Positions 55,539 through 64,000 of a stretch of 64,000 nucleotides of DNA are shown here, piece by piece (position 1 is the first letter of the stretch; each line of letters begins with the position of its first letter). The DNA lies in NCBI GenBank assembly GCA_965218865.1, contig CBDCME010000073.1:124001-188000 (forward strand), given 5' to 3'. Source of the DNA: CBDCME01 sp965218865. Lineage in GTDB: Bacteria > Pseudomonadota > Alphaproteobacteria > JAAXGF01. The translations under genes and the position numbers were made by a program. The notes under the pieces are model-generated. The model was not told the DNA's origin. It ran no database searches and saw nothing but the letters and a program-made list of their open reading frames with translations.

Positions 55539-57200
55539 ATGAGACGGCTTAGAATCGTGTTGTTGACGATATCCTTGTCCGTGGCCTTCGCCCCCGGGCC
55601 GGCCCTGTCCGAGGACAAACTTACCATCGGCATCACCCAGTTCCCGGCGACGTTCAATCCCATCATCAACGCCATGCTCGCCAAGTCCTACGTCCTGGGG
55701 ATGACGCGCAGGCCACTGACGACGTACGACTGGAATTGGCAACCGGTCTGTCTTCTTTGCACCGAGTTGCCGACCGTCGAGAACGGCCTCGCGCGAATCG
55801 AGATACTGGCGGACGGGAGTGAAGGCATGGCGGTCACCTTCATCCTGCAAGCGGGCGCGACCTGGGGTGACGGCACGCCGGTGACATCGCATGACGCCGT
55901 CTTCGGCTGGAAAGTGGGACGGCATCCCGAGACGGGTGTCGCCGATCACGACTCGTACGCTCGGATCCGGGACATCGAGGTCCACACCGACAAGCGGTTC
56001 ACTGTCCACATGAACAAGAAGTACTACGACTACAATTTTCGCGCATCAATTCCCCTTTTGCCGGCACATCTTGAAGCCAAGGCGTTCGAAGACCCCCGCG
56101 AATACCGCGTCCGAACGCTGTACGACACCGATCGGACCAATCCCGGCCTGTATTTCGGACCCTATCGTATCAGCGAGGTGGAGCCAGGAGAACATATCGT
56201 CCTGGAACGGAATCCCCATTGGTGGGGCGAGGCGGCTCATTTTGACCGCATCGTCGTGCGGGTGGTCGAAAACACCGCCTCCCTCGAGGCCAACCTGTTG
56301 TCCAGCGCCATCGATTATGTCGCCGGCGAACTCGGATTCAGCCTCGACCAGGCCCTGTCGTTCGAACGTCGCCACGGCAACCGTTTCGACTTCCTCTACA
56401 AACCCGGCCTCGTTTACGAACACGTGGACCTCAACCTCGACAATGACATACTACAAGAAATTCGTGTCCGGCGGGCGCTGCTCCATGCCCTCGACCGGGA
56501 GCTGTTGGTGGCGCAACTCTTCGGCGGGCGTCAACCGGTCGCCCATTCCAACGTCAACCCACTCGATTCGGTCTTCGCGGACGATGTCCAGACCTATCCC
56601 TACGACCCCGAGAAGGCGGCGGCGCTGCTCGACGAAGCCGGCTGGCGTACCCTCGTTGACGGCGCCCGCCACAACGATGCCGGGGAAAAGTTGACACTCC
56701 AATTGATGACCACGTCGGGCGACAAGGTTCGGGCACTGGTTGAGCAGGTATTGCAAAGCCAGTGGAAAGCCTTGGGCATCGACGTTACGATCAAGAACGA
56801 ACCGGCACGGGTCTTTTTCGGGCAAACGGTTACGCAACGGAAATTTCCCGCGCTCGCCATGTACGCCTGGCTCTCGGCGCCCGAAAGCGTGCCCCGCTCG
56901 ACCCTGCACTCGAAATCGATTCCTACCGCCGACAACAACTGGTCGGGCCAGAACTCCCCCGGCTTTGCCAACGCGGAGATGGACGAGCTGATCGAAAAGG
57001 CCGAGGTCGAGCTCGATCCGGGCGTGCGGCGAAGACTTTGGCGCCGTATGCAGCAGATTTACGCCGAGGAACTCCCCGTCCTGCCGCTCTATTTCCGGGC
57101 CCAGCCGTTCATCACCCCGAAATGGCTGGCCGGGATCGTTCCCACCGGTCACTCGGTAACCACAACGCTATGGGTCGAAAACTGGCGCCGCCGGGAATAA
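55539..57200 (+). CDS. ABC transporter substrate-binding protein, oligopeptide/dipeptide type
   Basis: 553 residues from ATG 55539 with a signal peptide (RIVLLTISLSVAFAPGPALS). SBP_bac_5 family: TWGDGTPVTSHDAVFGWK, LERNPHWWGEAAHFDRIVV, RVRRALLHALDRELLV and PYDPEKAAALLDEAGW are the usual landmarks. It would deliver a peptide or similar ligand from the periplasm to a membrane permease. Two ATPase genes follow, the first overlapping by 31 bp, so this is one operon. Confidence 0.92.
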   Translation: MRRLRIVLLTISLSVAFAPGPALSEDKLTIGITQFPATFNPIINAMLAKSYVLGMTRRPLTTYDWNWQPVCLLCTELPTVENGLARIEILADGSEGMAVTFILQAGATWGDGTPVTSHDAVFGWKVGRHPETGVADHDSYARIRDIEVHTDKRFTVHMNKKYYDYNFRASIPLLPAHLEAKAFEDPREYRVRTLYDTDRTNPGLYFGPYRISEVEPGEHIVLERNPHWWGEAAHFDRIVVRVVENTASLEANLLSSAIDYVAGELGFSLDQALSFERRHGNRFDFLYKPGLVYEHVDLNLDNDILQEIRVRRALLHALDRELLVAQLFGGRQPVAHSNVNPLDSVFADDVQTYPYDPEKAAALLDEAGWRTLVDGARHNDAGEKLTLQLMTTSGDKVRALVEQVLQSQWKALGIDVTIKNEPARVFFGQTVTQRKFPALAMYAWLSAPESVPRSTLHSKSIPTADNNWSGQNSPGFANAEMDELIEKAEVELDPGVRRRLWRRMQQIYAEELPVLPLYFRAQPFITPKWLAGIVPTGHSVTTTLWVENWRRRE

Positions 57201-58201
57201 GGCAGGGCGGAAAGCGGACGCCTCCGAAGCCGCTTCTGTCGGTTCACGAACTTTCCGTCGTCTTCCCGACCGACGCCGGACCCGTGCGGGCCCTGGACCG
57301 GGCCTCCTACGCCATGGACCGGGGGCGAACGCTGGGGGTGGTCGGCGAGTCGGGCTGCGGGAAAACCATCGCGGCCCTGGCCACTCTCCGGCTGTTGCCC
57401 CCGCCGGGGCGCGTTACAAATGGAAAAATAACTTTCGAAAACAAGAATTTATTCGATCTTTCCGAAGCGGAAATCGAGGCGATCCGCGGCGACCGCGTGG
57501 CCATGATATTCCAGGAACCCGCGACCGCTCTCAATCCGGCCTACACGGTAGGCGACCAGATCGCGGAGGTACTCGAAACCCACCGCGGCGCGACCAAGCG
57601 GGCAGCGATGTCGGAAGCGGTGGACCTCCTCGACCAAGTCGGAATCTCTTCCCCCGGTCAGCGGGTCCTCGACTATCCCCACAGTCTCAGCGGCGGCATG
57701 CGGCAGCGCGTCATGATCGCGATGGCGCTGGCGTGCCGACCGGCATTGTTGATCGCGGACGAACCGACCACGGCGCTCGATGTGACCGTCCAATCGCAAA
57801 TTCTCGAGCTCCTTTTGCGCGTGCAAGGCGAAATCGGCATGGCAATCCAGTTCATCAGCCATAACCTCGCCGTCGTTTCGGAGATCGCCGATAACGTGGT
57901 CGTCATGTACGCCGGGCGGATCGTGGAACAAGCGACGAGCGAATCCCTCTTCCGCGCTCCCCAGCACCCCTATACCCAGGGACTTTTGAAAACGGTCCCC
58001 TCGATCGACCATCGCTCGCGTCGGCTACCAACTATTCCAGGGGTTGTTCCGGAATTCGGAAGCATATCTCATGGTTGTCATTTCCGCGATCGCTGCCCCT
58101 GGGCACGGCCGGGTTGCGCCCGCGCCTCCCCGAAACTCGAAAACCTTGGCGACGACCATCACGTGGCCTGTTTCGTGGCCGCGGAAAGCGAACCGCCATG
58201 A
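57170..58201 (+). CDS. ABC transporter ATP-binding protein (OppD/DppD type)
   Basis: 343 residues if started at ATG 57170, which overlaps the binding-protein gene. Walker A is GVVGESGCGKTIAAL, the signature HSLSGGMRQRVMIAMAL, Walker B LLIADEPTTALDV, H-loop FISHNLAVV. The C-terminal Cys cluster (CHFRDRCPWARPGC ... VACF) and YTQGLLKTVPSI are typical of the oligopeptide/nickel subfamily. Confidence 0.92.
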   Translation: MGRKLAPPGIRQGGKRTPPKPLLSVHELSVVFPTDAGPVRALDRASYAMDRGRTLGVVGESGCGKTIAALATLRLLPPPGRVTNGKITFENKNLFDLSEAEIEAIRGDRVAMIFQEPATALNPAYTVGDQIAEVLETHRGATKRAAMSEAVDLLDQVGISSPGQRVLDYPHSLSGGMRQRVMIAMALACRPALLIADEPTTALDVTVQSQILELLLRVQGEIGMAIQFISHNLAVVSEIADNVVVMYAGRIVEQATSESLFRAPQHPYTQGLLKTVPSIDHRSRRLPTIPGVVPEFGSISHGCHFRDRCPWARPGCARASPKLENLGDDHHVACFVAAESEPP

Positions 58202-59181
58202 GGGCACAAGCTCTTGTCGAGGCTCGCGGAATCGACAAGCACTTTGCGGTCAGGAACCCCGGACTGTTCGGGGCCACGGTTGGCACGGTCCGCGCGGTCG
58301 ACAACGTCAACCTCCACCTTTTCCAGGGCGAAACCCTCGCCCTCGTGGGCGAATCGGGCTGTGGAAAATCGACCCTTGCCCGGGCCCTGGCGCTGCTCGT
58401 CCGCCCGACGCGGGGCGAGATCATCTACTCCGGCGAATCGACGGATTCGCTTGTCGGACGCCGGTTGCGCGAACTACGGCGCGATGTCCAGATGATTTTC
58501 CAGGACCCGTACAGCGCCCTTGATCCCCGCATGACTGTCGCCGCGATCATATCGGAGCCGCTGCGCATCCACGAACCGAGGGAGAGAGGCAAGCACGCCC
58601 GGAAAGTGGCCGAGCTGATGGACGCGGTCGGTCTGTCGCCGTCCCAGGCGGACCGCTACCCGCACGAGTTCTCCGGCGGGCAACGCCAACGAATCGGCAT
58701 CGCTCGCGCCCTGGCGCTGGATCCAATGTTCATCATTGCCGACGAGCCGGTTTCCGCGCTCGATGTCTCGGTCCAAAGCCAAGTCTTGAATCTCATGCAG
58801 GATCTGCGGGAGAATCGGCGGCTGACGTACCTTTTTATCACCCACGACATCGCCGTCGTCAATCACATCGCGGATCGCGTCGCGGTCATGTACCTGGGCG
58901 GAATCGTCGAGTGCGCCACGCGCGCAGACTTTTTCGAAGGCCCCGGCCATCCCTACAGCCAAGCGCTCTTGAAGGCGGTCCCGCAGCTGGGCCGGGGAAA
59001 ACGGTCTCCGGGGTCCAGCCTCGGGGGTGAAGTCCTCAGCCCAATTTCTCCGCCGAGCGGCTGTCCTTTCCACCCGCGATGTCCCCGGGCCCGCGACCTC
59101 TGCGCCGAAACCAAGCCGGAACTCGAACCATTTGCCGGTGGTGGCCGGGACCATCTGGTCGCCTGCCACTTCAAGGATTAG
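58198..59181 (+). CDS. ABC transporter ATP-binding protein (OppF/DppF type)
   Basis: 327 residues; ATG 58198 overlaps the previous stop (ATGA), showing translational coupling. Walker A ALVGESGCGKSTLARAL, MIFQDPYSALDPRM, signature HEFSGGQRQRIGIARAL, Walker B FIIADEPVSALDV, H-loop ITHDIAVV, C-terminal oligopeptide domain with CPFHPRCPRARDLC. Partner of the preceding ATPase. No permease genes precede or follow: downstream is a MITE-like repeat and then an ISAs1 element. Confidence 0.93.
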   Translation: MRAQALVEARGIDKHFAVRNPGLFGATVGTVRAVDNVNLHLFQGETLALVGESGCGKSTLARALALLVRPTRGEIIYSGESTDSLVGRRLRELRRDVQMIFQDPYSALDPRMTVAAIISEPLRIHEPRERGKHARKVAELMDAVGLSPSQADRYPHEFSGGQRQRIGIARALALDPMFIIADEPVSALDVSVQSQVLNLMQDLRENRRLTYLFITHDIAVVNHIADRVAVMYLGGIVECATRADFFEGPGHPYSQALLKAVPQLGRGKRSPGSSLGGEVLSPISPPSGCPFHPRCPRARDLCAETKPELEPFAGGGRDHLVACHFKD

Positions 59182-59182
59182 T

Positions 59183-59278
59183 GTCTGTTCGAAAAAGCGC
59201 GTCCGCGCATTTTTTGCGTCTGTTCCGGCCCCCTCCCGGCCACCCCCGAGAGTATGTTGTTATGTGTGGCCGGGAGGG
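59183..59278. repeat. MITE-like repeat, truncated by ISAs1 element
   Basis: Begins GTCTGTTCGAAAAAGCGC three bases after the transporter stop and ends in GGCCGGGAGGG where the ISAs1 end starts. The missing right end is not on the far side of that element. Confidence 0.75.
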
Positions 59279-61359
59279 CAGGAACAATTTTTAGTCGCGG
59301 TTGAGGGTTCGGGATGAGTGGGATCGTGCTCGGTGCACGGGGTTCGGGGAGCCCCGAGCTTGCCTCGACGACGTCATGGGGACTGCTCGAAGCCACCGGA
59401 CGGCGTTTTCGGATTCGACAGGCACACCGGTCCGCCCGCGCCGCTCGGCGGCACGTCCCGGTCCGGGGGAGAGGCGTGCTGTCTCAGGCGATGGGCGCGG
59501 TCATGATCGCGTCGAGGGCCTCCTGCGCCCGGGCGGCATAGTGCCGGTTGGCCTCGGGCAGATAACGGAAGCGTCCGTCGCAGCGCACGATGGCGATGGC
59601 CGCGTTGGTCAAGCAGGCGAGATTTCTGGGCAGGTGACGCACGTAGGCCCGGCATCGGTCTTCGTCGTAGGTGAAGTCGCGCACGTAGTGCAGGCGGTTC
59701 TCGATATGCCAGTGGTTGCGCACCAGTTCGAGCAACTCCTCGGGTCCGGCGCGCTCTGCGCCGAGCGAGGTGAGGCTCCAGGTCACCTCGATGCTGCGCT
59801 TGCCGGTCTTGAGGATCTCGCGTTCGCGCTCGATGCGCATGGCCTGGCGTCGCCCGTGGAGGTTGGCGTAGCCGTCCCACTCGGCAGCGGAGAGGTCGAC
59901 GACGGCGCAGCGTCGGCGCTCGATGCGGCCATGGCCCTTGTCGACGGTTTCGTGCCAGAGCGCATCGCTGAAGTCGATCGCCTTGAGGTCTTCGAAGATC
60001 ATCTCCTGGTTGTCCTTGACCGCGCTCATCACGTAGTCGGCGCGACGCCCGAGCAGGCAGCGCGCGGTCTCGTGCTGAGCGTGCATCGCGTCCATGGTGA
60101 CGATCCGGCCTGTGAGGTCGAGGCCGCTGGAGAGTTCGCGCACGGCCGGGATTTCGTTGCTCTTGCGGTCGACCTCGACCTGCCCGAGGACCACGCCGGT
60201 GTCGTGCTCGACCGCCGCCACCATCATCCTGCGCCCGTCTTCGGTCTGCTTCGAGGCGCCGCGCAGATCCTTTCCGTCCATGGCGACCGGCGCGTGCGCG
60301 CTGCCATGCTGGCCGGTCCACTGGCTAATCGCGTTGTCCAGGGTCTCTGGCGGCAGGGCGGTGAGGGTCTTGTGGAAGGTGGTGATCGCGGGCGGGGTGT
60401 AGCGCTGTTTGGAAGGGCTCCAGAACGCACCCACCGCCTCGAGCTGCTCCTGGGAGAGCAGGGCGGCGAACTGGGCGAACGCGTTCACCCCCCGGTATCC
60501 GGCAAGCCGGGCGGCGACGGCGATCACCAGAATGGTGTTGAGCGCATAGCGCTTGCCCCGGGCATGGCGGTACTCGGGCACCTCACCCAGACACTCGAAC
60601 AGGCTGCGCAGCCGGGGCGCGGCCATCGGCTCGGTGTGCTGCTCGGCGTTCCAGTGTGCCGGCATCCCGGTACGGCTCAGCGCCTCGGGGGCGCCGTCTG
60701 TCAGTCCGAACACGAAGACCTCCTTGGGCTGACCGTGGTGGCGCCAGCGCGCTGCCCCTCCGGGCTCACGGGCAAAGCCCCGCGTCAGCCCCAGAGAGCG
60801 CCAGTTCGACGCGCGGTAGCAGGTGCCGGCAAATCGCGAGACGTCCACGAACGTCTCCGCCAGAAGAGCCGGATATCCGTGCACCGCCTGGATGTCCTCA
60901 GACAGCCGCCGCAGGCTCAGCCCCAGCACACGGGAGGCCAGGTTCGGCACTCGGCCAGGCGTCAGAATGACGAAGCGCGAGTTGTTGGCGATCAGATGCA
61001 GACGCCGGAACTGCTGCTCGGCCGACCACCCGATCCAGCGATCACGCGCGCCCAGCTTGAACGCGCCGGGCTGCCAGCCGATCAGTGCGAGCCAGGTCTC
61101 GCCATGCACCGCGACATGGCGCAGGCCCTTGCCGATGACGCCGTGGAACGCCAGGTAGTGGTGCTGCTCCACCAACCGGTCCCAGCGCCGGTGCTCCTGC
61201 GCGCCCCAGGTCGGACGCACCGTGACCGCGCGCAAATCAATGGACGAATCCGAGACCGGCAGCGTCGCCATGACCGGCACACTGCCACACCGAGAATGAA
61301 AATGGCCAGCGCCGCGATCACCTCACCCTGATCACTGGGCGGACAAAAAACTAGCCCTG
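59279..61359 (-). mobile_element. ISAs1-family element with DUF4338 fusion, complete
   Basis: 2081 bp. Imperfect ends CAGGAACAATTTTTAGTC (low side) and CAGGGCTAGTTTTTTGTC (high side). No target duplication is visible, and the flanks (MITE-like repeat, Sel1 gene) differ, so recombination or deletion followed insertion. Confidence 0.85.
59484..61271 (-). CDS. DUF4338 / ISAs1 fusion transposase
   Basis: 595 residues from ATG 61271 (MATLPVSDSSIDLRAVTVRP). Residues about 25-190 form a DUF4338 domain (WDRLVEQHHYLAFHGVIGKG, LIGWQPGAFKLGARDRWIGW, NNSRFVILTPGRVPNLASRV). Residues about 230-590 form an ISAs1-type DDE domain (PEYRHARGKRYALNTILVIA, VAMDGKDLRGASKQ with the first Asp, VTMDAMHAQHETARCL with the second, HWHIENRLHYVRDFTYDED with the third acidic residue). 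DUF4338 is also the fold of the DruA protein of Druantia defence systems, but here it is part of an IS. Intact. Confidence 0.9.
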   Translation of the reverse strand: MATLPVSDSSIDLRAVTVRPTWGAQEHRRWDRLVEQHHYLAFHGVIGKGLRHVAVHGETWLALIGWQPGAFKLGARDRWIGWSAEQQFRRLHLIANNSRFVILTPGRVPNLASRVLGLSLRRLSEDIQAVHGYPALLAETFVDVSRFAGTCYRASNWRSLGLTRGFAREPGGAARWRHHGQPKEVFVFGLTDGAPEALSRTGMPAHWNAEQHTEPMAAPRLRSLFECLGEVPEYRHARGKRYALNTILVIAVAARLAGYRGVNAFAQFAALLSQEQLEAVGAFWSPSKQRYTPPAITTFHKTLTALPPETLDNAISQWTGQHGSAHAPVAMDGKDLRGASKQTEDGRRMMVAAVEHDTGVVLGQVEVDRKSNEIPAVRELSSGLDLTGRIVTMDAMHAQHETARCLLGRRADYVMSAVKDNQEMIFEDLKAIDFSDALWHETVDKGHGRIERRRCAVVDLSAAEWDGYANLHGRRQAMRIEREREILKTGKRSIEVTWSLTSLGAERAGPEELLELVRNHWHIENRLHYVRDFTYDEDRCRAYVRHLPRNLACLTNAAIAIVRCDGRFRYLPEANRHYAARAQEALDAIMTAPIA

Positions 61360-61566
61360 CGGTGTCAGCGCCGCAGTTGACTCCGAGGCTGTAAAGTGGT
61401 ACCGCCTCGCCGCCGAGCAAGGTGTGGTCGTTTCTCAAACTCAGCTTGGCTTTATGTACTGGAGAGGCAAAGGTGTGCCCCAGGACTACGCCGAAGCCCT
61501 AAAGTGGTTCGGCCTTGCTTCCGAACACGGAGACGCAAGGGGCCAAACTTTTCTTGGTGCTATGTA

Positions 61567-63132
61567 GTCGCCCGTGAAGAACGCGTAAGCGGCTGATGTT
61601 GGTAGCTCTTTCGGTTTGGCGAAGTAATCGGATTTGCAAGAAAACGGGTTTTGGGCCTGAAAAGCTTGTGATTTGAAATAATTGATTTTGGGGATTCCCT
61701 TCCGTTGCGGAACGTGATTTCTCTGCTCCCGTCGATTGGGATTGGAGAACTGTGATGAAGCCATCGCGCAAGGTGTCATCGGGAATAGAGGACCTGTTCC
61801 GCTCGCGGTTCGAAAACATCATCAACCTGCGCCACGAGTTGGTGGTGTTGGGGGGCCGGATCGCGTGGACTTTCTTCGACGAGACCTATGAAGCCTTGTA
61901 TTCGGAGGAGGGTCGGCCGGGGGTCCCGACGCGGTTGATGGTTGGGCTGCACATCCTCAAGCATATGTTCGATCTCTCGGATGAGGAGGTCTGCGAGCGC
62001 TGGGTCTACGACCCATACTTCCAGTGCTTCTGCGGCGAAGAGTACTTTCAGCATGAGCTGCCCATGGAGCGCTCGTCGATGACCCGGTGGCGGGACCGGA
62101 TCGGGCCGGAAGGTTTGGAGAAGGTATTCCAGGAGAGCCTGGCCGTGGCCCACCGGGTGGGGGCGCTGCGGGAGAAGGACCTCGAGCGGGTGGCGGTGGA
62201 CACCACCGTACAAGAGAAGGCGATTGCCTTTCCGACCGCCGCCAAACTGATGCAACGAGCCCGCGAGCGGCTGGTGCGACTGGCACGGGAGCACGGCATT
62301 GCCCTGCGTCAGTCCTATACCCGCCTGGGCAAGAGGGCGTTGATCATGCAAGGCCGCTACCGCCATGCCAAACAGCACAAGCGGGCCAACAAGGCCCTGC
62401 GCAAGCTCAAGACCTATCTCGGGCGCACCGTCCGCGACATCCGCCGCAAGACGGCCCAGGAGGAGAGCCTACGGGATACCTTCCGCCGCCCCTTGTGGCT
62501 GGCCGAGCGGGTGTCGACCCAGAAGCGGCGCGACCCCTTGCCCAAGGTCTATTCGCTCCACGCGCCCGAGGTCGAATGCATCGGCAAAGGGAAGGCGCAC
62601 AAGCCGTACGAGTTCGGCTGCAAGGTCTCCGTGGCGGCGACCAATTCCCGCCCCCCGGCGGCCAGTTCGTCGCCCACGTCAAGGCCTTCCACGGCAATCC
62701 CTATGATGGCCACACCTTGAGGCAGGTGATCGAAGAGATGGAACGCTGGACGGGGATATCGGCCGAGCGCATCTATGTCGACAAGGGATACCAGGGCCAC
62801 GATTACCCCAACAAACACCGCGTCTTTAGATCAGGCCAGAAACGCGGCATCACGCCGACGATCAAGAAGGAGCTCAGGCGGCGCTCCGCCGTCGAGGCCG
62901 TGATCGGACATCTCAAGAGCGATGGCAGGCTGGGGCGCAACTTCCTCAAAGGCCGCGACGGCGACAAGATCAACGCCATCCTCGCCGGCGCCGGCTACAA
63001 CTACCGCCTTGTCCTCAAATGGCTGAGGCGTTTGTTTGTCCAAATCCTGGCCGCGCTCCTCAGCGACATCTCGCACCCCACCGCAAACCCAATCGCCGCT
63101 TCAGCTTGAAATCAGGGTTCTTCATGGACGAC
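61567..63132 (+). mobile_element. IS5-type element, copy 3
   Basis: 1566 bp with TATGTA at 61561..61566 and 63133..63138. Confidence 0.92.
61755..63109 (+). pseudogene. IS5-family transposase, frameshifted
   Basis: From ATG 61755 the frame equals copy 1 up to AATNSRPP; there the C7 run is C6 (62652..62657) and the frame changes. The remainder, with IYVDKGYQGHDY and SAVEAVIGHLKSDGR, continues in another frame to 63109. Two of the three catalytic residues are lost from the first product. Confidence 0.85.
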
Positions 63133-63316
63133 TATGTATAGTGCCGGCGACGGCGTGCCCCAGGACTACGTGAAGGCACACCTATGGTTTAATCTCGCTG
63201 CAGCACAAGGCAACGAGGACGCACGGGAACTTCGAGACTTATGGGCCAAAAAAATGACCCCCGAGCAAATTGCCGAGGCGCAACGTCTAGCGCGAGAATG
63301 GAAGCCGAAGAAGTAG

Positions 63317-63404
63317 GCTACGGTGCGCTTGGCCGGCCTAATTTTCCTACGACGGCGATACGCCAGCTAAACTCAGATATCCGATATCGCCGATTCCCTT
63401 TTTA
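63317..63404. other. Short intergenic gap
   Basis: 88 bp between the Sel1 stop and IS5 copy 4; CCGATATCGCCGATT follows CAGATAT, a weak dyad only. Confidence 0.4.
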
Positions 63405-64000
63405 GTCGTCCGTGAAGAACCCTGATTTCAAGCTGAAGCGGCGATTGGGTTTGCGGTGGGGTGCGAGATGTCGCTGAGGAGCGCGGCCAGGATTTGGACA
63501 AACAAACGCCTCAGCCATTTGAGGACAAGGCGGTAGTTGTAGCCGGCGCCGGCGAGGATGGCGTTGATCTTGTCGCCGTCGCGGCCTTTGAGGAAGTTGC
63601 GCCCCAGCCTGCCATCGCTCTTGAGATGTCCGATCACGGCCTCGACGGCGGAGCGCCGCCTGAGCTCCTTCTTGATCGTCGGCGTGATGCCGCGTTTCTG
63701 GCCTGATCTAAAGACGCGGTGTTTGTTGGGGTAATCGTGGCCCTGGTATCCCTTGTCGACATAGATGCGCTCGGCCGATATCCCCGTCCAGCGTTCCATC
63801 TCTTCGATCACCTGCCTCAAGGTGTGGCCATCATAGGGATTGCCGTGGAAGGCCTTGACGTGGGCGACGAACTGGCCGCCGGGGGGGCGGGAATTGGTCG
63901 CCGCCACGGAGACCTTGCAGCCGAACTCGTACGGCTTGTGCGCCTTCCCTTTGCCGATGCATTCGACCTCGGGCGCGTGGAGCGAATAGACCTTGGGCAA
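63405..64000 (-). mobile_element. IS5-type element, copy 4 (runs off the window)
   Basis: One end, GTCGTCCGTGAAGAACCC, is at 63405; the element continues past the right edge. It sits in inverse orientation only about 270 bp from copy 3. Confidence 0.85.
63428..64000 (-). CDS. IS5-family transposase, C-terminal part
   Basis: The last 190 codons of the same transposase, open from the window edge to the TGA at 63428, with IYVDKGYQGHDY and the final catalytic Glu in SAVEAVIGHLKSDGR. It has the C7 version of the homopolymer, so the visible part is intact. Confidence 0.85.
   Translation of the reverse strand: MPKVYSLHAPEVECIGKGKAHKPYEFGCKVSVAATNSRPPGGQFVAHVKAFHGNPYDGHTLRQVIEEMERWTGISAERIYVDKGYQGHDYPNKHRVFRSGQKRGITPTIKKELRRRSAVEAVIGHLKSDGRLGRNFLKGRDGDKINAILAGAGYNYRLVLKWLRRLFVQILAALLSDISHPTANPIAASA

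Larger units (their letters stand above)
61360..63316 (+). pseudogene. Sel1-repeat protein split by an IS5-type element
   Basis: The left piece (61360..61566) encodes Sel1 repeats: AVKWYRLAAEQGVVVSQTQL, GFMYWRGKGVPQDYAEALKW, FGLASEHGDARGQTFLGAMY. The right piece (63139..63316) continues with SAGDGVPQDYVKAHLWFNLA and ends MTPEQIAEAQRLAREWKPKK at TAG 63316. The IS5-type element carries a perfect 6-bp duplication TATGTA; removing it restores GAMYSAGDG. The 5' end is also missing: the frame begins after a TAG at the ISAs1 end. Sel1 repeats mediate protein contacts; function here unknown. Confidence 0.85.

Noticed and set aside
54876..56009. 377-codon version of the phospholipase-like gene
   Set aside because: The extension upstream of 55454 is antisense to the transporter binding protein and precedes a clean signal peptide at the chosen start.
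59301..61331. 676-codon plus-strand open frame
   Set aside because: It is antisense to the DUF4338-ISAs1 transposase, has no recognisable domain, and its Arg/His/Gly-rich content is typical of a GC-driven shadow frame.

Overview
The window looks like a chromosome segment of a GC-rich alphaproteobacterium, probably near Rhodospirillales. The basis is gene order: rpsT-dnaA-dnaN-recF-gyrB beside mutM, ubiE, ubiB and an enoyl-CoA hydratase, together with the character of the proteins. No species is claimed. The most striking property is decay. About half of the sequence is insertion sequence (IS) DNA, and many of the non-IS genes outside the core block carry nonsense codons, frameshifts or IS insertions. 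This pattern fits a lineage with relaxed selection, for example host-restricted or recently bottlenecked. Some one-base frameshifts lie in homopolymers and could be assembly errors; the nonsense codons and IS insertions could not.

Layout. 1-19.4 kb is a graveyard. It holds the tail of a DUF4338-ISAs1 element, an IS256 element with an 8-bp target duplication, an AT-rich island with two broken genes, two kinds of IS630 element, dead DUF454 and acuI genes, an intact SAM methyltransferase and an IS1634 element. It ends with a two-component system whose response regulator was tandemly duplicated and whose regulator copies and kinase are all broken. 19.4-38.6 kb is the conserved core. It carries argG, an SCO1 remnant, an SGNH-hydrolase-like gene with an in-frame TGA, a class A penicillin-binding protein, gyrB, recF, dnaN, dnaA, rpsT, an enoyl-CoA hydratase, mutM, ubiE, ubiB, a collagen-like membrane protein, a GNAT acetyltransferase and a hypothetical protein.

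Between the collagen-like gene and the acetyltransferase (36.59-37.24 kb) lies the most interesting non-coding region. Three tandem units on the minus strand each end in an intrinsic terminator. The first two are nearly identical: each has a GAAA-capped hairpin, an exposed CCUCC (anti-Shine-Dalgarno) stretch, and a pair of CRP-like TGTGA-N6-TCACA dyads 21 bp apart at exactly the same distance upstream. I read this as an array of small regulatory RNAs under CRP/FNR-family control.

39.3-54.4 kb is IS-on-IS: two IS1595 copies, IS5-type copies, IS630 copies and an IS110 element with a long leader that probably encodes a bridge RNA. One IS1595 contains an IS630 that itself contains a second IS1595-family element. 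Between them are remains of a polysaccharide locus (ElyC-like DUF218 protein, dead glycosyltransferase, truncated exosortase-associated O-ligase) and of a probable N-6 DNA methyltransferase. 54.9-59.2 kb holds a secreted phospholipase A2-like protein and an oligopeptide ABC transporter operon (binding protein and two ATPases, no permeases). 59.2-64 kb returns to mobile DNA: a MITE-like repeat, a full DUF4338-ISAs1 element, a Sel1-repeat gene split by an IS5-type element, and a further IS5-type copy at the edge.

A GC-rich palindromic repeat with GTCTGTTCGAAAA ends recurs at five places and is probably a MITE or REP-like family. No rRNA, tRNA or CRISPR array was seen.
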